DNA of 64,000 bases from positions 189,969 to 253,968 of the forward strand of contig JANQPB010000022.1 in the NCBI GenBank assembly GCA_028285495.1, given 5' to 3'. The number at the start of each line of letters is the position of its first letter. Position 1 is the first letter of the stretch. The notes below the pieces were generated by a model that saw only the letters and a list, made by a program, of their open reading frames with translations, had not been told where the DNA came from and made no database searches. This stretch comes from Acidimicrobiales bacterium (GTDB taxonomy: Bacteria; Actinomycetota; Acidimicrobiia; Acidimicrobiales; SZUA-35). Below are positions 51,756 to 60,867 of this stretch, piece after piece. The position numbers and the translations under genes are program-made.

Positions 51756-53042
51756 TCAGCCCCGCTCGACCGTGATCTGGCCGGCGCCGACCCGGAGGTC
51801 GAGGTCGATCTGCGGGTCGTCGGTGGTGGTCACCACGCTTGCGGTGATGCCGTCGTCCTCGGCATCGAACACCACGACCTCCCCGAGGCCGGCCTCGGCC
51901 TCGACATCGACGGCCACGCCGTCCGGCACCAGCACGGTGACCTCGCCGAGGCCGAGGTCGACGTCGATGTCGACGGGCCGCTCGACGCCGGGCTCGTCGA
52001 AGCCCGCCAGGTCCAGCTCGGTCAGGTCGAGGGTGATCTCCCCGGTGTCGTGGTCGATCGTCGCAGGCAGGTCGTCGACCGTCAGCGGCCGGTACAGCGC
52101 CTCGAAGTCCGAGTCGATGTTGATGCCGTTGCCGACGAGCAGGCCGGCGACGATGGCGACGAGGAAGAGGGGGATGAGCAGGAAGACGAGCACCAGCCAG
52201 AAGACGACGCGCCCCCAGCGGCGACGCCGACGGGGCGCCGGCGGGGCGGGTGGCGGCGGGTTCGAGCCCATGCCTCCGGCGAGGCCGGTCCCGAACGTCG
52301 GGTCGATGACCGTGTCGACCGGTTGGGTTGCGCCGGGCGAGCTGAAGGGCGTGGCGAGACCGGGCGCCGGGGAGCCGACGGGCGGCGGGTTCGCCGTCGC
52401 CCCCTGGCCGGCCGCGACGTCCGGCCGCAGATCCTCGGCCAGGGGCGGTGACCAGTCGGCCGGGCTGGTCAACGGGTCGGGGCCGGGCCCGGCCAGCGCC
52501 CCCTGGGCGGTGGGCTCGGGTTGGCGCAGCAACCAGATGCCTCCGACCATCAGCACGGCCGGCACCACGATCTGGGCCGTGCCGCCGCCGTTGAGGAACA
52601 GGGCGGCGAGCGCCCCGAGGATCAGGAGGCCGACCGCCAGCTCGCGGCCGGTGACCGAGCGGACCGGCTGTTGCCGGACGACCGGCGGCCACGCCGGAGC
52701 CTTCGGCACGACCAGCCACGCCAGCAGGTACACCATCAGGCCGATGCCGGACGTGAAGGTCAGCAGCACGAAGGCGAGGCGGACGAGCGACACGTCGATG
52801 GCGAAGTAGCGGGCCATGCCCGAGGCGACACCGCCGAGGCGGGTGTTGGGGTCGCGAACGAGCTGGCGGCCCGCCACCGGGCCGGCACCGGGGCCGGGCC
52901 CGTGACCGAACGAGGAGCCGGCGCCCGAACCCGGTGACGACCACGACGTCGACGGCGCGGCCGATGGGGGCGGAGGCGGCGCCCCGGCGCCCGGGTTGGT
53001 GGCGGGGTCGGCCCCCGAACGACCGTCGGTGTACTCGTTCAT
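51756..53042 (-). CDS. PspC and LiaF-like membrane protein
   Basis: A 428-residue protein. A disordered Pro/Gly-rich N-terminus precedes a PspC domain at ~60-115 (LVRDPNTRLGGVASGMARYFAIDVSLVRLAFVLL...LLAWLVVPK), then two helices, a second Pro-rich stretch, another helix (VVFWLVLVFLLIPLFLVAIVAGLLV) and a C-terminal beta-rich domain of LiaF type (DVDLGLGEVTVLVPDGVAVDVEAEAGLGEVVVF). Divergent from a PspC-kinase/regulator pair, the layout of a cell-envelope stress system in which the LiaF-like protein restrains the kinase. TAGGGT at 53103-53098 is a possible minus-10. Confidence 0.82.
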   Translation of the reverse strand: MNEYTDGRSGADPATNPGAGAPPPPPSAAPSTSWSSPGSGAGSSFGHGPGPGAGPVAGRQLVRDPNTRLGGVASGMARYFAIDVSLVRLAFVLLTFTSGIGLMVYLLAWLVVPKAPAWPPVVRQQPVRSVTGRELAVGLLILGALAALFLNGGGTAQIVVPAVLMVGGIWLLRQPEPTAQGALAGPGPDPLTSPADWSPPLAEDLRPDVAAGQGATANPPPVGSPAPGLATPFSSPGATQPVDTVIDPTFGTGLAGGMGSNPPPPAPPAPRRRRRWGRVVFWLVLVFLLIPLFLVAIVAGLLVGNGINIDSDFEALYRPLTVDDLPATIDHDTGEITLDLTELDLAGFDEPGVERPVDIDVDLGLGEVTVLVPDGVAVDVEAEAGLGEVVVFDAEDDGITASVVTTTDDPQIDLDLRVGAGQITVERG

Positions 53043-53181
53043 GGCTCCATCTTCGGCCCGGAGGGCGGGTGCGACCATCGGGCCTTCCCCGGAGGCGACC
53101 CTAGCCCCCGCACCGGGGGTCAGGGTCATCTCAGGGGCGCGCCCTGATGCGATTCGGGTCGAGGGCTGCGATCATGGAGCC

Positions 53182-54411
53182 ATGGGGGCCACCCTCACAC
53201 CCCGGCCCGCCCGGTGGCAGATCCCGCCCCTCGAGGGCGACGACCGATGGGTCGGTGGCGTCGCCGCGGCCATCGCCCGAGAGCTCGGCGTCGAGCCACT
53301 CGTCATCCGCTTCGCCTTCGCCCTGCTGGCCATCGCCGGAGGTTGGGGCCTCGTGCTGTACGCCATCGCCTGGGCCGTGCTGGCCTACCTGACCCCGACC
53401 CGGCTCGCCCCGTACCACCCCGAGCCGAAGGCGGCCTCGTCGTTCCACCGCCACCTGGCGATCGGGATGATCGTGCTCGGCTTCATCCTCGGCCTGCAGG
53501 CCCTGGGGATCGCATTCATCAACAACCAGGTCGTGTTCCCCGTCGGGTTCCTCCTCACCGGCATCCTGATCGCCTGGTCACGCCAGCAGGAGGAGGGTGG
53601 GGTCTCGGCCGTCGTCCGGGTCGGGCTCGGGTTGGCGGTGGCCGGCGCGGGCATGACGGCCGTGTTGTTGACCTCGCTCTCGTTCCTCGACGCCATCCAG
53701 CTCCTCGTGGTCGCCGTCGCCGTCGTCGGCGGCGTCGCGCTGGTCATCGCCCCGTCGCTCATCCAGATCGGTCAGGACTTCGACGTCGAGCGCCAGGAGC
53801 GGGTCAGGGCCGACGAGCGGGCGCGGATGGCGGCACACCTCCACGACTCGGTGCTCCAGACGCTCACGCTCATCCAGCGCAACGCCGACGATCCCAAGCG
53901 GACCGCCCAGATCGCCCGCCAGCAGGAGCGGGAGCTCCGGCAGTGGCTCTACGGCAAGGGGCCGGCCCGAGCCGGCGCCGTTCGACTCGAGCCGGCGCTG
54001 CAGCAGATGGCCAACCGGGTCGAGCAGCACCACGGGATCAAGGTCGAGGTCGTCGCCGTCGGCGACAACGAGGATCTCGAGCCCGACACGATCGCCGGCC
54101 TGGTGGCCGCCACCCAGGAGGCGGTCACCAACGCAGCCAAGCACGCCGAGGTCCCGAAGGTCGACGTGTTCGCCGAGCGGCGGCCCGGGGTGATCGAGGT
54201 CTTCGTACGCGACGCGGGCGTCGGTTTCGATCCGACCGTGATCGACGACGACCGCCAGGGCATCCGCTCGTCGATCGTCGATCGCATGGAGCGACACGGC
54301 GGCCGGGCGGCCATACACTCCGAGCCCGGGCACGGAACCGAGGTCGAGCTGATCCTCCCGCTACCCGACGCCCCCGAGACCGATGCCGACACCGCAGGAG
54401 ACCCGACATGA
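53182..54411 (+). CDS. Sensor histidine kinase with N-terminal PspC domain
   Basis: A 409-residue membrane kinase. PspC domain at ~12-75 (DRWVGGVAAAIARELGVEPLVIRFAFALLAIAGGWGLVLYAIAWAVLAYLTP), four more helices, then HisKA_3 with His221 in AAHLHDSVLQTLTL and an HATPase domain (ATQEAVTNAAKHA, RDAGVGFDP, GHGTEVEL). It should sense membrane or envelope stress and phosphorylate the regulator encoded next. GATCAT ends 6 bases before the ATG. Ends in an ATGA overlap. Confidence 0.88.
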   Translation: MGATLTPRPARWQIPPLEGDDRWVGGVAAAIARELGVEPLVIRFAFALLAIAGGWGLVLYAIAWAVLAYLTPTRLAPYHPEPKAASSFHRHLAIGMIVLGFILGLQALGIAFINNQVVFPVGFLLTGILIAWSRQQEEGGVSAVVRVGLGLAVAGAGMTAVLLTSLSFLDAIQLLVVAVAVVGGVALVIAPSLIQIGQDFDVERQERVRADERARMAAHLHDSVLQTLTLIQRNADDPKRTAQIARQQERELRQWLYGKGPARAGAVRLEPALQQMANRVEQHHGIKVEVVAVGDNEDLEPDTIAGLVAATQEAVTNAAKHAEVPKVDVFAERRPGVIEVFVRDAGVGFDPTVIDDDRQGIRSSIVDRMERHGGRAAIHSEPGHGTEVELILPLPDAPETDADTAGDPT

Positions 54412-55040
54412 TCCGAGTGGTACTGGTCGACGATCACGCACTGGTCCGCTCCGGGGTCAAGGCCGAGCTGCAGCGCGAGGTCGAGGTGGTGGCCGAAGCC
54501 GGCGACGTCGGCGAGGCGATCGACGTGATCGTGCGGGCCATGCCGGACGTCGTTGTCTGTGACGTGCACCTGCCGGACGGCACGGCGGCCGACGTCATCG
54601 CCGGCACGGTCGAGCGGGGGGTGACCACCAAGTTCCTGGCCCTGTCGGTGTCGGATGCGGCCGAGGACGTCATCCAGGTCATCCGGTCCGGCGCCCGGGG
54701 CTACGTGACCAAGGCCATCGAGGGCGACGACCTGATCGACGCCGTCCGCCGGGTCAACGACGGCGACGCCGTCTTCTCACCCCGGCTGGCCGGGTTCGTG
54801 CTTGACGCCTTCTCCGCCGATCTGTCGTCGCCGGCCGACCCCGAGCTCGACCAGCTCACCGCCCGCGAGCAGGAGGTCATGCGACTCCTGGCCCGTGGCT
54901 ATGCCTACAAGGAGATCGCCCGCCGGCTGACGATCTCGATCAAGACGGTCGAGACCCATGCCTCGTCGGTGCTGCGAAAGCTCCAGCTGTCGAGCCGCAA
55001 CGAGCTGGCCATGTGGGCCGCCAACCGCCGCATCGTGTAG
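54408..55040 (+). CDS. NarL/LuxR-family response regulator
   Basis: A 210-residue regulator. Receiver domain with acidic pair Asp8/Asp9, phospho-acceptor Asp52 (VVVCDVHLPDG) and the switch Lys in GYVTKAI; LuxR-type HTH at ~145-205 (LTAREQEVMRLLARGYAYKEIARRLTISIKTVETHASSVLRKL). Partner of the PspC-kinase by 4-base overlap. Targets probably include the divergent PspC/LiaF-like gene. Confidence 0.9.
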   Translation: MIRVVLVDDHALVRSGVKAELQREVEVVAEAGDVGEAIDVIVRAMPDVVVCDVHLPDGTAADVIAGTVERGVTTKFLALSVSDAAEDVIQVIRSGARGYVTKAIEGDDLIDAVRRVNDGDAVFSPRLAGFVLDAFSADLSSPADPELDQLTAREQEVMRLLARGYAYKEIARRLTISIKTVETHASSVLRKLQLSSRNELAMWAANRRIV

Positions 55041-55241
55041 GCGCCGCCGGGGCACGGCCCCAGGTCGACGGCGCGGCATCGGTCACCGGCGTCGGTCACC
55101 GCTGCCGGCCGACCGGCCGGCGGGCCCGAGGGAATTCCCGACCTGTCTGGTCGGTTTACTCGGCAACGGCCGATAGTGTCACGATCCGGCCGCTCAGGTT
55201 CCCGTCGGCGGGGACCGCGGCCTTGGCCAGAGGAGGTGCCG

Positions 55242-56297
55242 GTGACCGACACGCTGTCCGCCAGAACCGAGCCGACCGGGCGGGAGATCATCCGGCCCCG
55301 CTGGTGGACGGGCACCCCGGCCATCGACCCGTCGGCCTACGTCGTCGACGCCGGCGGTCGCGTCTCGGCCGGCGACCCGGACCTGGCGGCCAGGCTGCGG
55401 GCCACGTTCCACGACGTCGGCCTCGTCCATGTGGTCAACACCGGCCTGACCGACCACGCCGACATGCGGGCGGTGGCCAAGCTGGTCCTCGACACCGAGA
55501 TGGACTACCGGGGCGGCGCCAACCCACGGGTCGCTCTGGAGCCGAACGTCTACGAGGTCGGCGCCCCGCTCACCGCCGCCCTCCACTACCACCACGAGAT
55601 GGCCTACGTCGGGGCCAGCACCGAGATGGTGGCGTTCCTGGCCAAACAGACCGTGCCGGGCCGAGGGGCGACGTTCGTCAGCGACAACGTGCGGGCGACC
55701 GAGGCCATCCTCGAGACCGGGTTCGGTCGGAGACTGGCCGAGCTCGGCGTCAGCTACCACCGGGACCTCACCGACCGGGAGGCGTTCGTCGGCCGGGAGC
55801 CGATCGGCGTCTACAACCACTGGCAGCAGTCGTTCGGCACCGACGACCCGGCCGAGGCCGAGGCCAGGGCCAATGCCAAGGGCCTGCACACGTCGTGGGG
55901 CCCCGACCGCAAGCTGCGGACCCGCTACGACGCCTCGGCCTTCGAGTACTTCCCCAAACTCGACCGCAACCTGCTGTTCAGCAGCGTCGCCGACCATGCG
56001 ATGTGGTTCGACTCGTGGCCCCTCGTCGAGCAGCTCCCGCCGCGCCAGCGGCCGCTGTGGATGACCTTCGGCGACGGGTCCGACTTCTCGGTCGAGGACC
56101 TCCGCACCTACGTCGACGTCTACGACCGGTTCGGGATGCCGCTCGACTGGCGGGTCGGCGACGTCGCCGTGATCTGCAACTACCGCTTCGCCCACGGCCG
56201 CCCGGCGATCCACCTGGAGCCGGGTGAGGAGCGGGAGCTGGGTGTGCTGCTCGGTCGGTCCTTCACCCGGGTCGGCGCCGACCGGGACGCCTGGTAG
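55242..56297 (+). CDS. TauD/TfdA-like Fe(II)/2-oxoglutarate dioxygenase
   Basis: A 351-residue non-haem iron dioxygenase. The iron ligands read His117-x-Glu119 (HYHHEMAY, Glu in place of the more usual Asp) with the distal His in NYRFAHGRPAI and nearby Arg for 2-oxoglutarate. The length and the C-terminal pattern resemble clavaminate-synthase/SyrP-like proteins. Substrate unknown. AGAGGAGGTG precedes the GTG start. Confidence 0.8.
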   Translation: MTDTLSARTEPTGREIIRPRWWTGTPAIDPSAYVVDAGGRVSAGDPDLAARLRATFHDVGLVHVVNTGLTDHADMRAVAKLVLDTEMDYRGGANPRVALEPNVYEVGAPLTAALHYHHEMAYVGASTEMVAFLAKQTVPGRGATFVSDNVRATEAILETGFGRRLAELGVSYHRDLTDREAFVGREPIGVYNHWQQSFGTDDPAEAEARANAKGLHTSWGPDRKLRTRYDASAFEYFPKLDRNLLFSSVADHAMWFDSWPLVEQLPPRQRPLWMTFGDGSDFSVEDLRTYVDVYDRFGMPLDWRVGDVAVICNYRFAHGRPAIHLEPGEERELGVLLGRSFTRVGADRDAW

Positions 56298-56300
56298 CGA

Positions 56301-58157
56301 TCATCCCGCCGTGAACGGGAACAGGACCGGCAACAGGGCGATGCTGAGGACCAGCATCACCACCATGAGGGGAACGCCGACCCGCAGGTAGTCGCCGAAC
56401 CGGTAGCCACCGGCCCCCATCACCAGCGTGTTGGTCGGCGAGGCGACCGGGGTGGCGAAGGCCATCGAGGCGGCCACCGCCACCGCCATCAGCAGGGGTC
56501 GGGGACTGACGGCCAGGGTCTCGGCCGCGGCCAGCGCGATCGGCGCGACGATGACGGTCGTCGCGGTGTTCGACAGCACCTGGGTGAAGACCGACGTCAG
56601 CACGAACAGCCCGGCCAGCAGCAGCCGCCGGTCGGCTGCGCCGAGCGTGTCGACCAGCCAGTCGGCCGTCGTGTCGACCAGGCCGACCTTCTGCAGCGCC
56701 GTCGCCATCGGCAACATGCCGGCGATCAGCACGACGCTGCGCCAGTCGATCGCCCGGTAGGCCTCCTGGGCGGTGAGGCAGCCGAGGGCCAGCATCGCCA
56801 TCGCCGCCGCCAACGACACGGTGACCACCGGCACGACCCCCCACACCATCAACACGACCATGGCCACCAGCACCCCGAGGGCCCGGCCGGCCCGATCCCG
56901 GTGGGGGGCACCCCGCTCCTCCTCGGGGTCGCCGAGCACCACGAAGTCGCGCTTGCGTCGCCGCATCGCCTCGAGGGCCTCCCACGGAGCCTGGACCAGG
57001 AGGGTGTCGCCGAACCGCAGCGTCTCCGACAGCGGGTCGAGGGCGTGGTCGGTCCCCGGCCGGCTCAGGGCCAGGATGCGCAGGTTGTACTGCTGGTCGA
57101 AGCGGTGGTCGGCCAGCGTCCGACCGACGACCTCGGACCGGGGCGGGAGCACGATCTCGGCCAGGCTCCCGTCGCGGCCGGACAGGGCCTTCACGTCCTT
57201 CGGCTTGGCCTCGACCAGGCGCAACCGCCAGGCCGCGGCGGTCGCCTCGACCTCGTCGAGGTCGCCCTCGACGATCAACACGTCGTCGAGCTCGACCCGG
57301 AGATCCAGCCGGAAGGCGATCGGGACCATGCGGAACCGTCGACTGTCGGCGTTGTGACCGAGGCTGGCGGCCCTGGCCTGGGCCGACTGCCGGAACGACG
57401 ACACGTCGGGCGGGCGCATGACCTTGAGCACAACGGCACCGTGCTCGCTGTAGATCCTGGCCTCGGCGAACGTCTTGCCGATGAGCGGTGAGCGGGGGGT
57501 CACGACCAGGCGGTGCAGCCGCCGGCGGAGCTCGTAGCGGTCGATCAGCTCCCGTCCGGTGGCGGCCCGACCGTCGCCGTCCTCGGCGGAACCGCCCTCT
57601 GGCAGCAGGCGGCGCCCGACCGTGAGCAGGTAGACCAGCCCGACGGCCAGGACGACCGACCCGAACGGCAGGAAGGTGAAGAACCCGAAGGGCTCCTCGC
57701 CGGCGTCGCGCAGGGTGCCGCTGACGACCAGGTTCGGCGGCGTGCCGATCAGGGTGGCGGCACCGCCGAGCATCGAGCCGTACGACAGGGGGATCAACAG
57801 CTTGGTCGGGGCCAGGTGCCCCTGCCCGGCCATCACCGCGACGGCCGGGAGCAGCACCGCCACCGTGCCGGTGTTGCTCATGAAGCCGGACAGGACGGCA
57901 ACGGCGACGATCAGCACGACGAGCAGGCGGGTCTCGTCGGTGCCGGCGACGGCGAGGACCCGTCGACCGATCTGGTCGGCCAGCCCGGTCTGCCAGATTG
58001 CACCGCCGACGACGAAGAGGAAGGTGATGCTCAGCACCGTGCTGTTGGAGAAGCCGGCGAGCGCCTCCTCGGTGGTCAGCACACCGGAGAGCAAGAGGGC
58101 GAGGACGACGCCGAGGGCAACGGCGTCGACCCGGATGCGGTCGGCGATGAACGCCAC
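56301..58157 (-). CDS. SLC13/DASS-type anion transporter with RCK (TrkA-C) domains
   Basis: A 618-residue (or 632) Na+/sulfate-dicarboxylate-type symporter. Two transmembrane halves, with helices such as STVLSITFLFVVGGAIWQTGL and the family motifs SNTGTVAVLLPAVAVMA and TPPNLVVSGTL in the first half and NTATTVIVAPIAL and ASPTNTLVMGAGGY in the second, flank two soluble TrkA-C domains (about 190-385). The GTG at 58157 would remove part of the first helix; a CTG at 58199 with GAGGAG 8 bases upstream gives LDTVLVLLILSVAVVAF, which fits the family N-terminus better. Probable minus-10 TAGATT at 58282-58277. Confidence 0.85.
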   Translation of the reverse strand: MAFIADRIRVDAVALGVVLALLLSGVLTTEEALAGFSNSTVLSITFLFVVGGAIWQTGLADQIGRRVLAVAGTDETRLLVVLIVAVAVLSGFMSNTGTVAVLLPAVAVMAGQGHLAPTKLLIPLSYGSMLGGAATLIGTPPNLVVSGTLRDAGEEPFGFFTFLPFGSVVLAVGLVYLLTVGRRLLPEGGSAEDGDGRAATGRELIDRYELRRRLHRLVVTPRSPLIGKTFAEARIYSEHGAVVLKVMRPPDVSSFRQSAQARAASLGHNADSRRFRMVPIAFRLDLRVELDDVLIVEGDLDEVEATAAAWRLRLVEAKPKDVKALSGRDGSLAEIVLPPRSEVVGRTLADHRFDQQYNLRILALSRPGTDHALDPLSETLRFGDTLLVQAPWEALEAMRRRKRDFVVLGDPEEERGAPHRDRAGRALGVLVAMVVLMVWGVVPVVTVSLAAAMAMLALGCLTAQEAYRAIDWRSVVLIAGMLPMATALQKVGLVDTTADWLVDTLGAADRRLLLAGLFVLTSVFTQVLSNTATTVIVAPIALAAAETLAVSPRPLLMAVAVAASMAFATPVASPTNTLVMGAGGYRFGDYLRVGVPLMVVMLVLSIALLPVLFPFTAG

Positions 58158-58276
58158 GACGGCGACCGAGAGGATGAGCAGTACGAGAACGGTGTCCAGC
58201 GTCGAGGCTCCTCGATCCGGGTGTCGTCGCGGGAGTGGGGCGGCGGAGGGTGGTGGCCGGGCGACCGGGCCGGCTC

Positions 58277-58282
58277 AATCTA
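58277..58282 (-). promoter_or_regulatory. Minus-10 hexamer TAGATT for the transporter gene
   Basis: TAGATT on the minus strand, 77 bases upstream of the CTG at 58199 and with GAGGAG between, indicating a leadered transcript. Confidence 0.4.
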
Positions 58283-58309
58283 GCGACCCGCCGGGCGGCC
58301 CCGGCCGGT

Positions 58310-58329
58310 CCCGCTCGGTCGTGAGCGGG
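58310..58329. terminator. Hairpin CCCGCTC-N6-GAGCGGG
   Basis: Perfect 7-base stem in the gap between the transporter and the hypothetical gene at 58406; probably ends the latter's transcript. Confidence 0.45.
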
Positions 58330-58405
58330 CCCGGGGCGACGAGGTCGCCGTCGAGCGGCGCCGGGCGCCGGGCCGGCACCGCCGACGTTCGTGGTCGTTG
58401 CTGGC

Positions 58406-59158
58406 CTAGACCGGGAAGGTCTGCAGACGCATGGGCTCGCCGACCGGCAGGGCCCGGACCTCGCTGAGCACACGGCCGAGCAGGATCGCCCCCTCGTCGA
58501 TGTGGCTCTCGCCGTCAGGCCAGCGGATCCGCCAGTTCGGTTCGCTCTCGGTGAACCCGAGCTCGTGCATCTGCGAACGGGCGGGGCCGCTGAGCCGCAG
58601 CTCGGGCCGCAGCACCCCGTCGCCCTGGGCCTCGATCGTCAGCCGTCCGTCACGGACCAGCCACTGGATGTAGAACTCGGTCGAGACCTGTTCGAGGACC
58701 CCGGCCAGGGGCCGACCGGCCCGTACCGCCTCCCGGAGCACGGCCCGCAGGTGCAGCGGCAGCTCGTCGGCCGACGGCAGCTCGAACTCGCTGGTGCGGG
58801 CCACCGCGGTGGCCGACGGCACGAGCGCCTTGGCCTGCGGGTCGAAGGCGACCAACTCCTGGCCGTCGATGTGGCGCTTGATCAGGTCGGCCACCTCGTC
58901 GACCCGCCCCGGCCGGATCGGCAGGTAGGCCGTCGAGCCGTCGATGCAGTGGAGCAGCGGGGCGTCGGCCCAGGGGCCGTCCTCACCCTCGGGCAGGTCG
59001 ATGTCGGGGTGGACGGCGAGCAGGGTCTCGACGAAGTGCCGGAGTCCTGGTGTGGCCTCGGCCTGGCTGCGCTCGGCCATCCGCCGCTGGAACTCGGAGG
59101 TGGCGTGGGCATTGGAGAGCGGGGCCGGACCCTCCCAGACACCGATGTAGTAGCTCAT
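58406..59158 (-). CDS. Hypothetical protein, 250 residues
   Basis: I do not recognise this protein with confidence. It begins MSYYIGVWEGPAPLSNAHA, has a middle region with IDGSTAYLPIRPGRVDEVADLIKRH and ends with PNWRIRWPDGESHIDEGAILLGRVLSEVRALP. The start and end recall YbjN/TY-chaperone-like proteins that may act in contact-dependent or polymorphic toxin systems, but that is weak. AAAGGAG is placed 4 bases before the ATG. Cytoplasmic; no signal or membrane segment. Confidence 0.7.
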   Translation of the reverse strand: MSYYIGVWEGPAPLSNAHATSEFQRRMAERSQAEATPGLRHFVETLLAVHPDIDLPEGEDGPWADAPLLHCIDGSTAYLPIRPGRVDEVADLIKRHIDGQELVAFDPQAKALVPSATAVARTSEFELPSADELPLHLRAVLREAVRAGRPLAGVLEQVSTEFYIQWLVRDGRLTIEAQGDGVLRPELRLSGPARSQMHELGFTESEPNWRIRWPDGESHIDEGAILLGRVLSEVRALPVGEPMRLQTFPV

Positions 59159-59224
59159 CGGCTCCTTTCGGCGTCGTCGGCGACTTCGGGAGGCGCCGGC
59201 GCCGGGTCGGCCCGGTCGACCGGG

Positions 59225-60460
59225 TCAGCTCCGGGGCACATCGACCCAGGGAACCTCCTTGTCGACTCGAGGCTCGCCCGGGAGGCCGAGCACCTGCTCA
59301 CCGAGGATATTACGCATGATCTCGCTGGTGCCGCCCTCGATCGAGTTGGCTCGGACCCGGAGGAAGCTGTGGCCGAGGTCGTTGCCGCCGGTGACCGACA
59401 GCTCCTCGGGTCGGCGGAAGGTGAAGTCGTAGCCGACCATCCCCTCGGCGCCCGACAGCGTCACTGCGGTGCTCGTGATCTGCTGGTTGAGCTCGGCCAG
59501 TGCCAGCTTGGCCACCGAGCCCTCGGGCCCCGGGTTCCCGGCCCGGCGGTTGGCCGACGCCCGCAGGTTGGTCAGCCGCAGCGCCTCGGCTTCGACCCAC
59601 AGCTTCATGACCTCGTCCTTGGCCGCGGCCGTCCGGCGGTGCTCGCCTGCCTCCTCCCAGGCCTTGACCAGCATGGCGATGGCGCCCGACCCCCGCTTCG
59701 GAGCCCCGCCGCTGCCGATGGCGGTCCGCTCGTTCATCAGCGTCGTGAGCGAGACCCGCCAGCCCTCGCCGACATCGCCGATGCGGTTGGCGTCGGGGAT
59801 GCGGACGTCGGTCAGGTAGACCTCGTTGAACTCGGCCTCGCCGGTGATCTGGCGGAGCGGGCGGACGTCGACGCCGGGGCTGCGCATGTCGACGGCGAAG
59901 TAGGTCATGCCCTTGTGCTTCGGCAGCTCGGGGTTTGACCGGGTGACCAGCATCCCCCAGTCGGCGAGATGGGCGATCGTGTTCCACACCTTCTGGCCGT
60001 TGACGATCCACTCGTCGCCGTCGCGCTCGGCCTTGGTGCCGAGCCCGGCGAAGTCGCTGCCGGCGCCCGGCTCGCTGAACAGCTGGCACCAGCGCTCCTC
60101 GCCGGTGAACATCGGACGCAGGAAGCGGGCCTTCTGCTCGTCGCTGCCGTGGGTCACGATCGTCGGCCCGGCGAGGTGCTGGAAGAAGCTGGCCGGGTCG
60201 GACGGCTTTGCTCCGGCGGCCCGGAGCCGCTCCTCGACGAGGCGTTGGAGCTGGGGCCGGACGCCGAGGCCGCCGTTGCCGTCGGGGAAGTGGACCCACG
60301 CCAGACCCTTGTCGAACTGGTGGCCCCGGAACTCCTGCGCCGTCGACGCATCCGGCGGGTGCTCGCTCAGGAGGGCCTCGATGGCGGCCTCGACCCTGGC
60401 CGTCTCGGGATCAGCGGACTCGTGGCCGGCCACCGCCGGCGACTCGATCGTGTCGGACAT
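59225..60460 (-). CDS. Acyl-CoA dehydrogenase
   Basis: A 411-residue flavoprotein. Seen: QLFSEPGAGSDFAGLGTKAERDGDEWIVNGQKVWNT for flavin contact, FNEVYLTDVRIPDANRIGDVGEGW in the beta domain and IEGGTSEIMRNILGEQVLGLPGEPR at the C-terminus. Similar in style to the copy at 35201 but clearly a separate paralogue (SFFQHLAGPTIVTHGSDEQ). CATCAT ends 6 bases before the ATG, so probably leaderless. Confidence 0.9.
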   Translation of the reverse strand: MSDTIESPAVAGHESADPETARVEAAIEALLSEHPPDASTAQEFRGHQFDKGLAWVHFPDGNGGLGVRPQLQRLVEERLRAAGAKPSDPASFFQHLAGPTIVTHGSDEQKARFLRPMFTGEERWCQLFSEPGAGSDFAGLGTKAERDGDEWIVNGQKVWNTIAHLADWGMLVTRSNPELPKHKGMTYFAVDMRSPGVDVRPLRQITGEAEFNEVYLTDVRIPDANRIGDVGEGWRVSLTTLMNERTAIGSGGAPKRGSGAIAMLVKAWEEAGEHRRTAAAKDEVMKLWVEAEALRLTNLRASANRRAGNPGPEGSVAKLALAELNQQITSTAVTLSGAEGMVGYDFTFRRPEELSVTGGNDLGHSFLRVRANSIEGGTSEIMRNILGEQVLGLPGEPRVDKEVPWVDVPRS

Positions 60461-60532
60461 GCCCCAATGATGGAGGCGCAGGAACGGAATACCAAACCCG
60501 ACCGGAGTCCTGGGCCACGGTGCCGCGGCGGC

Positions 60533-60721
60533 TCAACCGCCGCTGGTACCACCCGCCGGACCATCGGCCAGGCGTCGGTCGGTCTCGGCCAGCAGCGACC
60601 GGTCGAGTGCGCCCTCCAGCACCTGGCGGACGATGGCGATGAGCCGCTGGAGGTCGGCGGCCGGCTGATCGGATCGGGCCAGCACGTGAGCCTCGAACAC
60701 GTCGGCGAAGCGGCCGACCAA
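60533..60721 (-). CDS. Possible remnant or small unknown protein
   Basis: The 407-base gap between the acyl-CoA dehydrogenase start and engB contains one open stretch that reads like protein: HLQSATDELVGRF, then FEAHVLARSDQPAADLQRLIAIVRQVLEGALDRSL, ending TSGG. It stays open to ~60772 but only TTG (60721) offers a start. Upstream, in another frame, 60843-60740 reads VADRVRLDDQCVGDELGEVDDDGKPNG. A single frameshift would join the two, so this may be a broken gene. No promoter is evident. Confidence 0.3.
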   Translation of the reverse strand: MVGRFADVFEAHVLARSDQPAADLQRLIAIVRQVLEGALDRSLLAETDRRLADGPAGGTSGG

Positions 60722-60867
60722 CTCGTCGGTCGCCGACTGGAGGTGCGGTCGGCTGGGCCGTTGGGCTTCCCGTCATCGTCAACCTCGCCCAGCTCGTCGC
60801 CGACGCACTGATCGTCGAGCCGCACCCGGTCGGCGACACCCACCAGCCGAGCCGGCGCTGAACCCGC

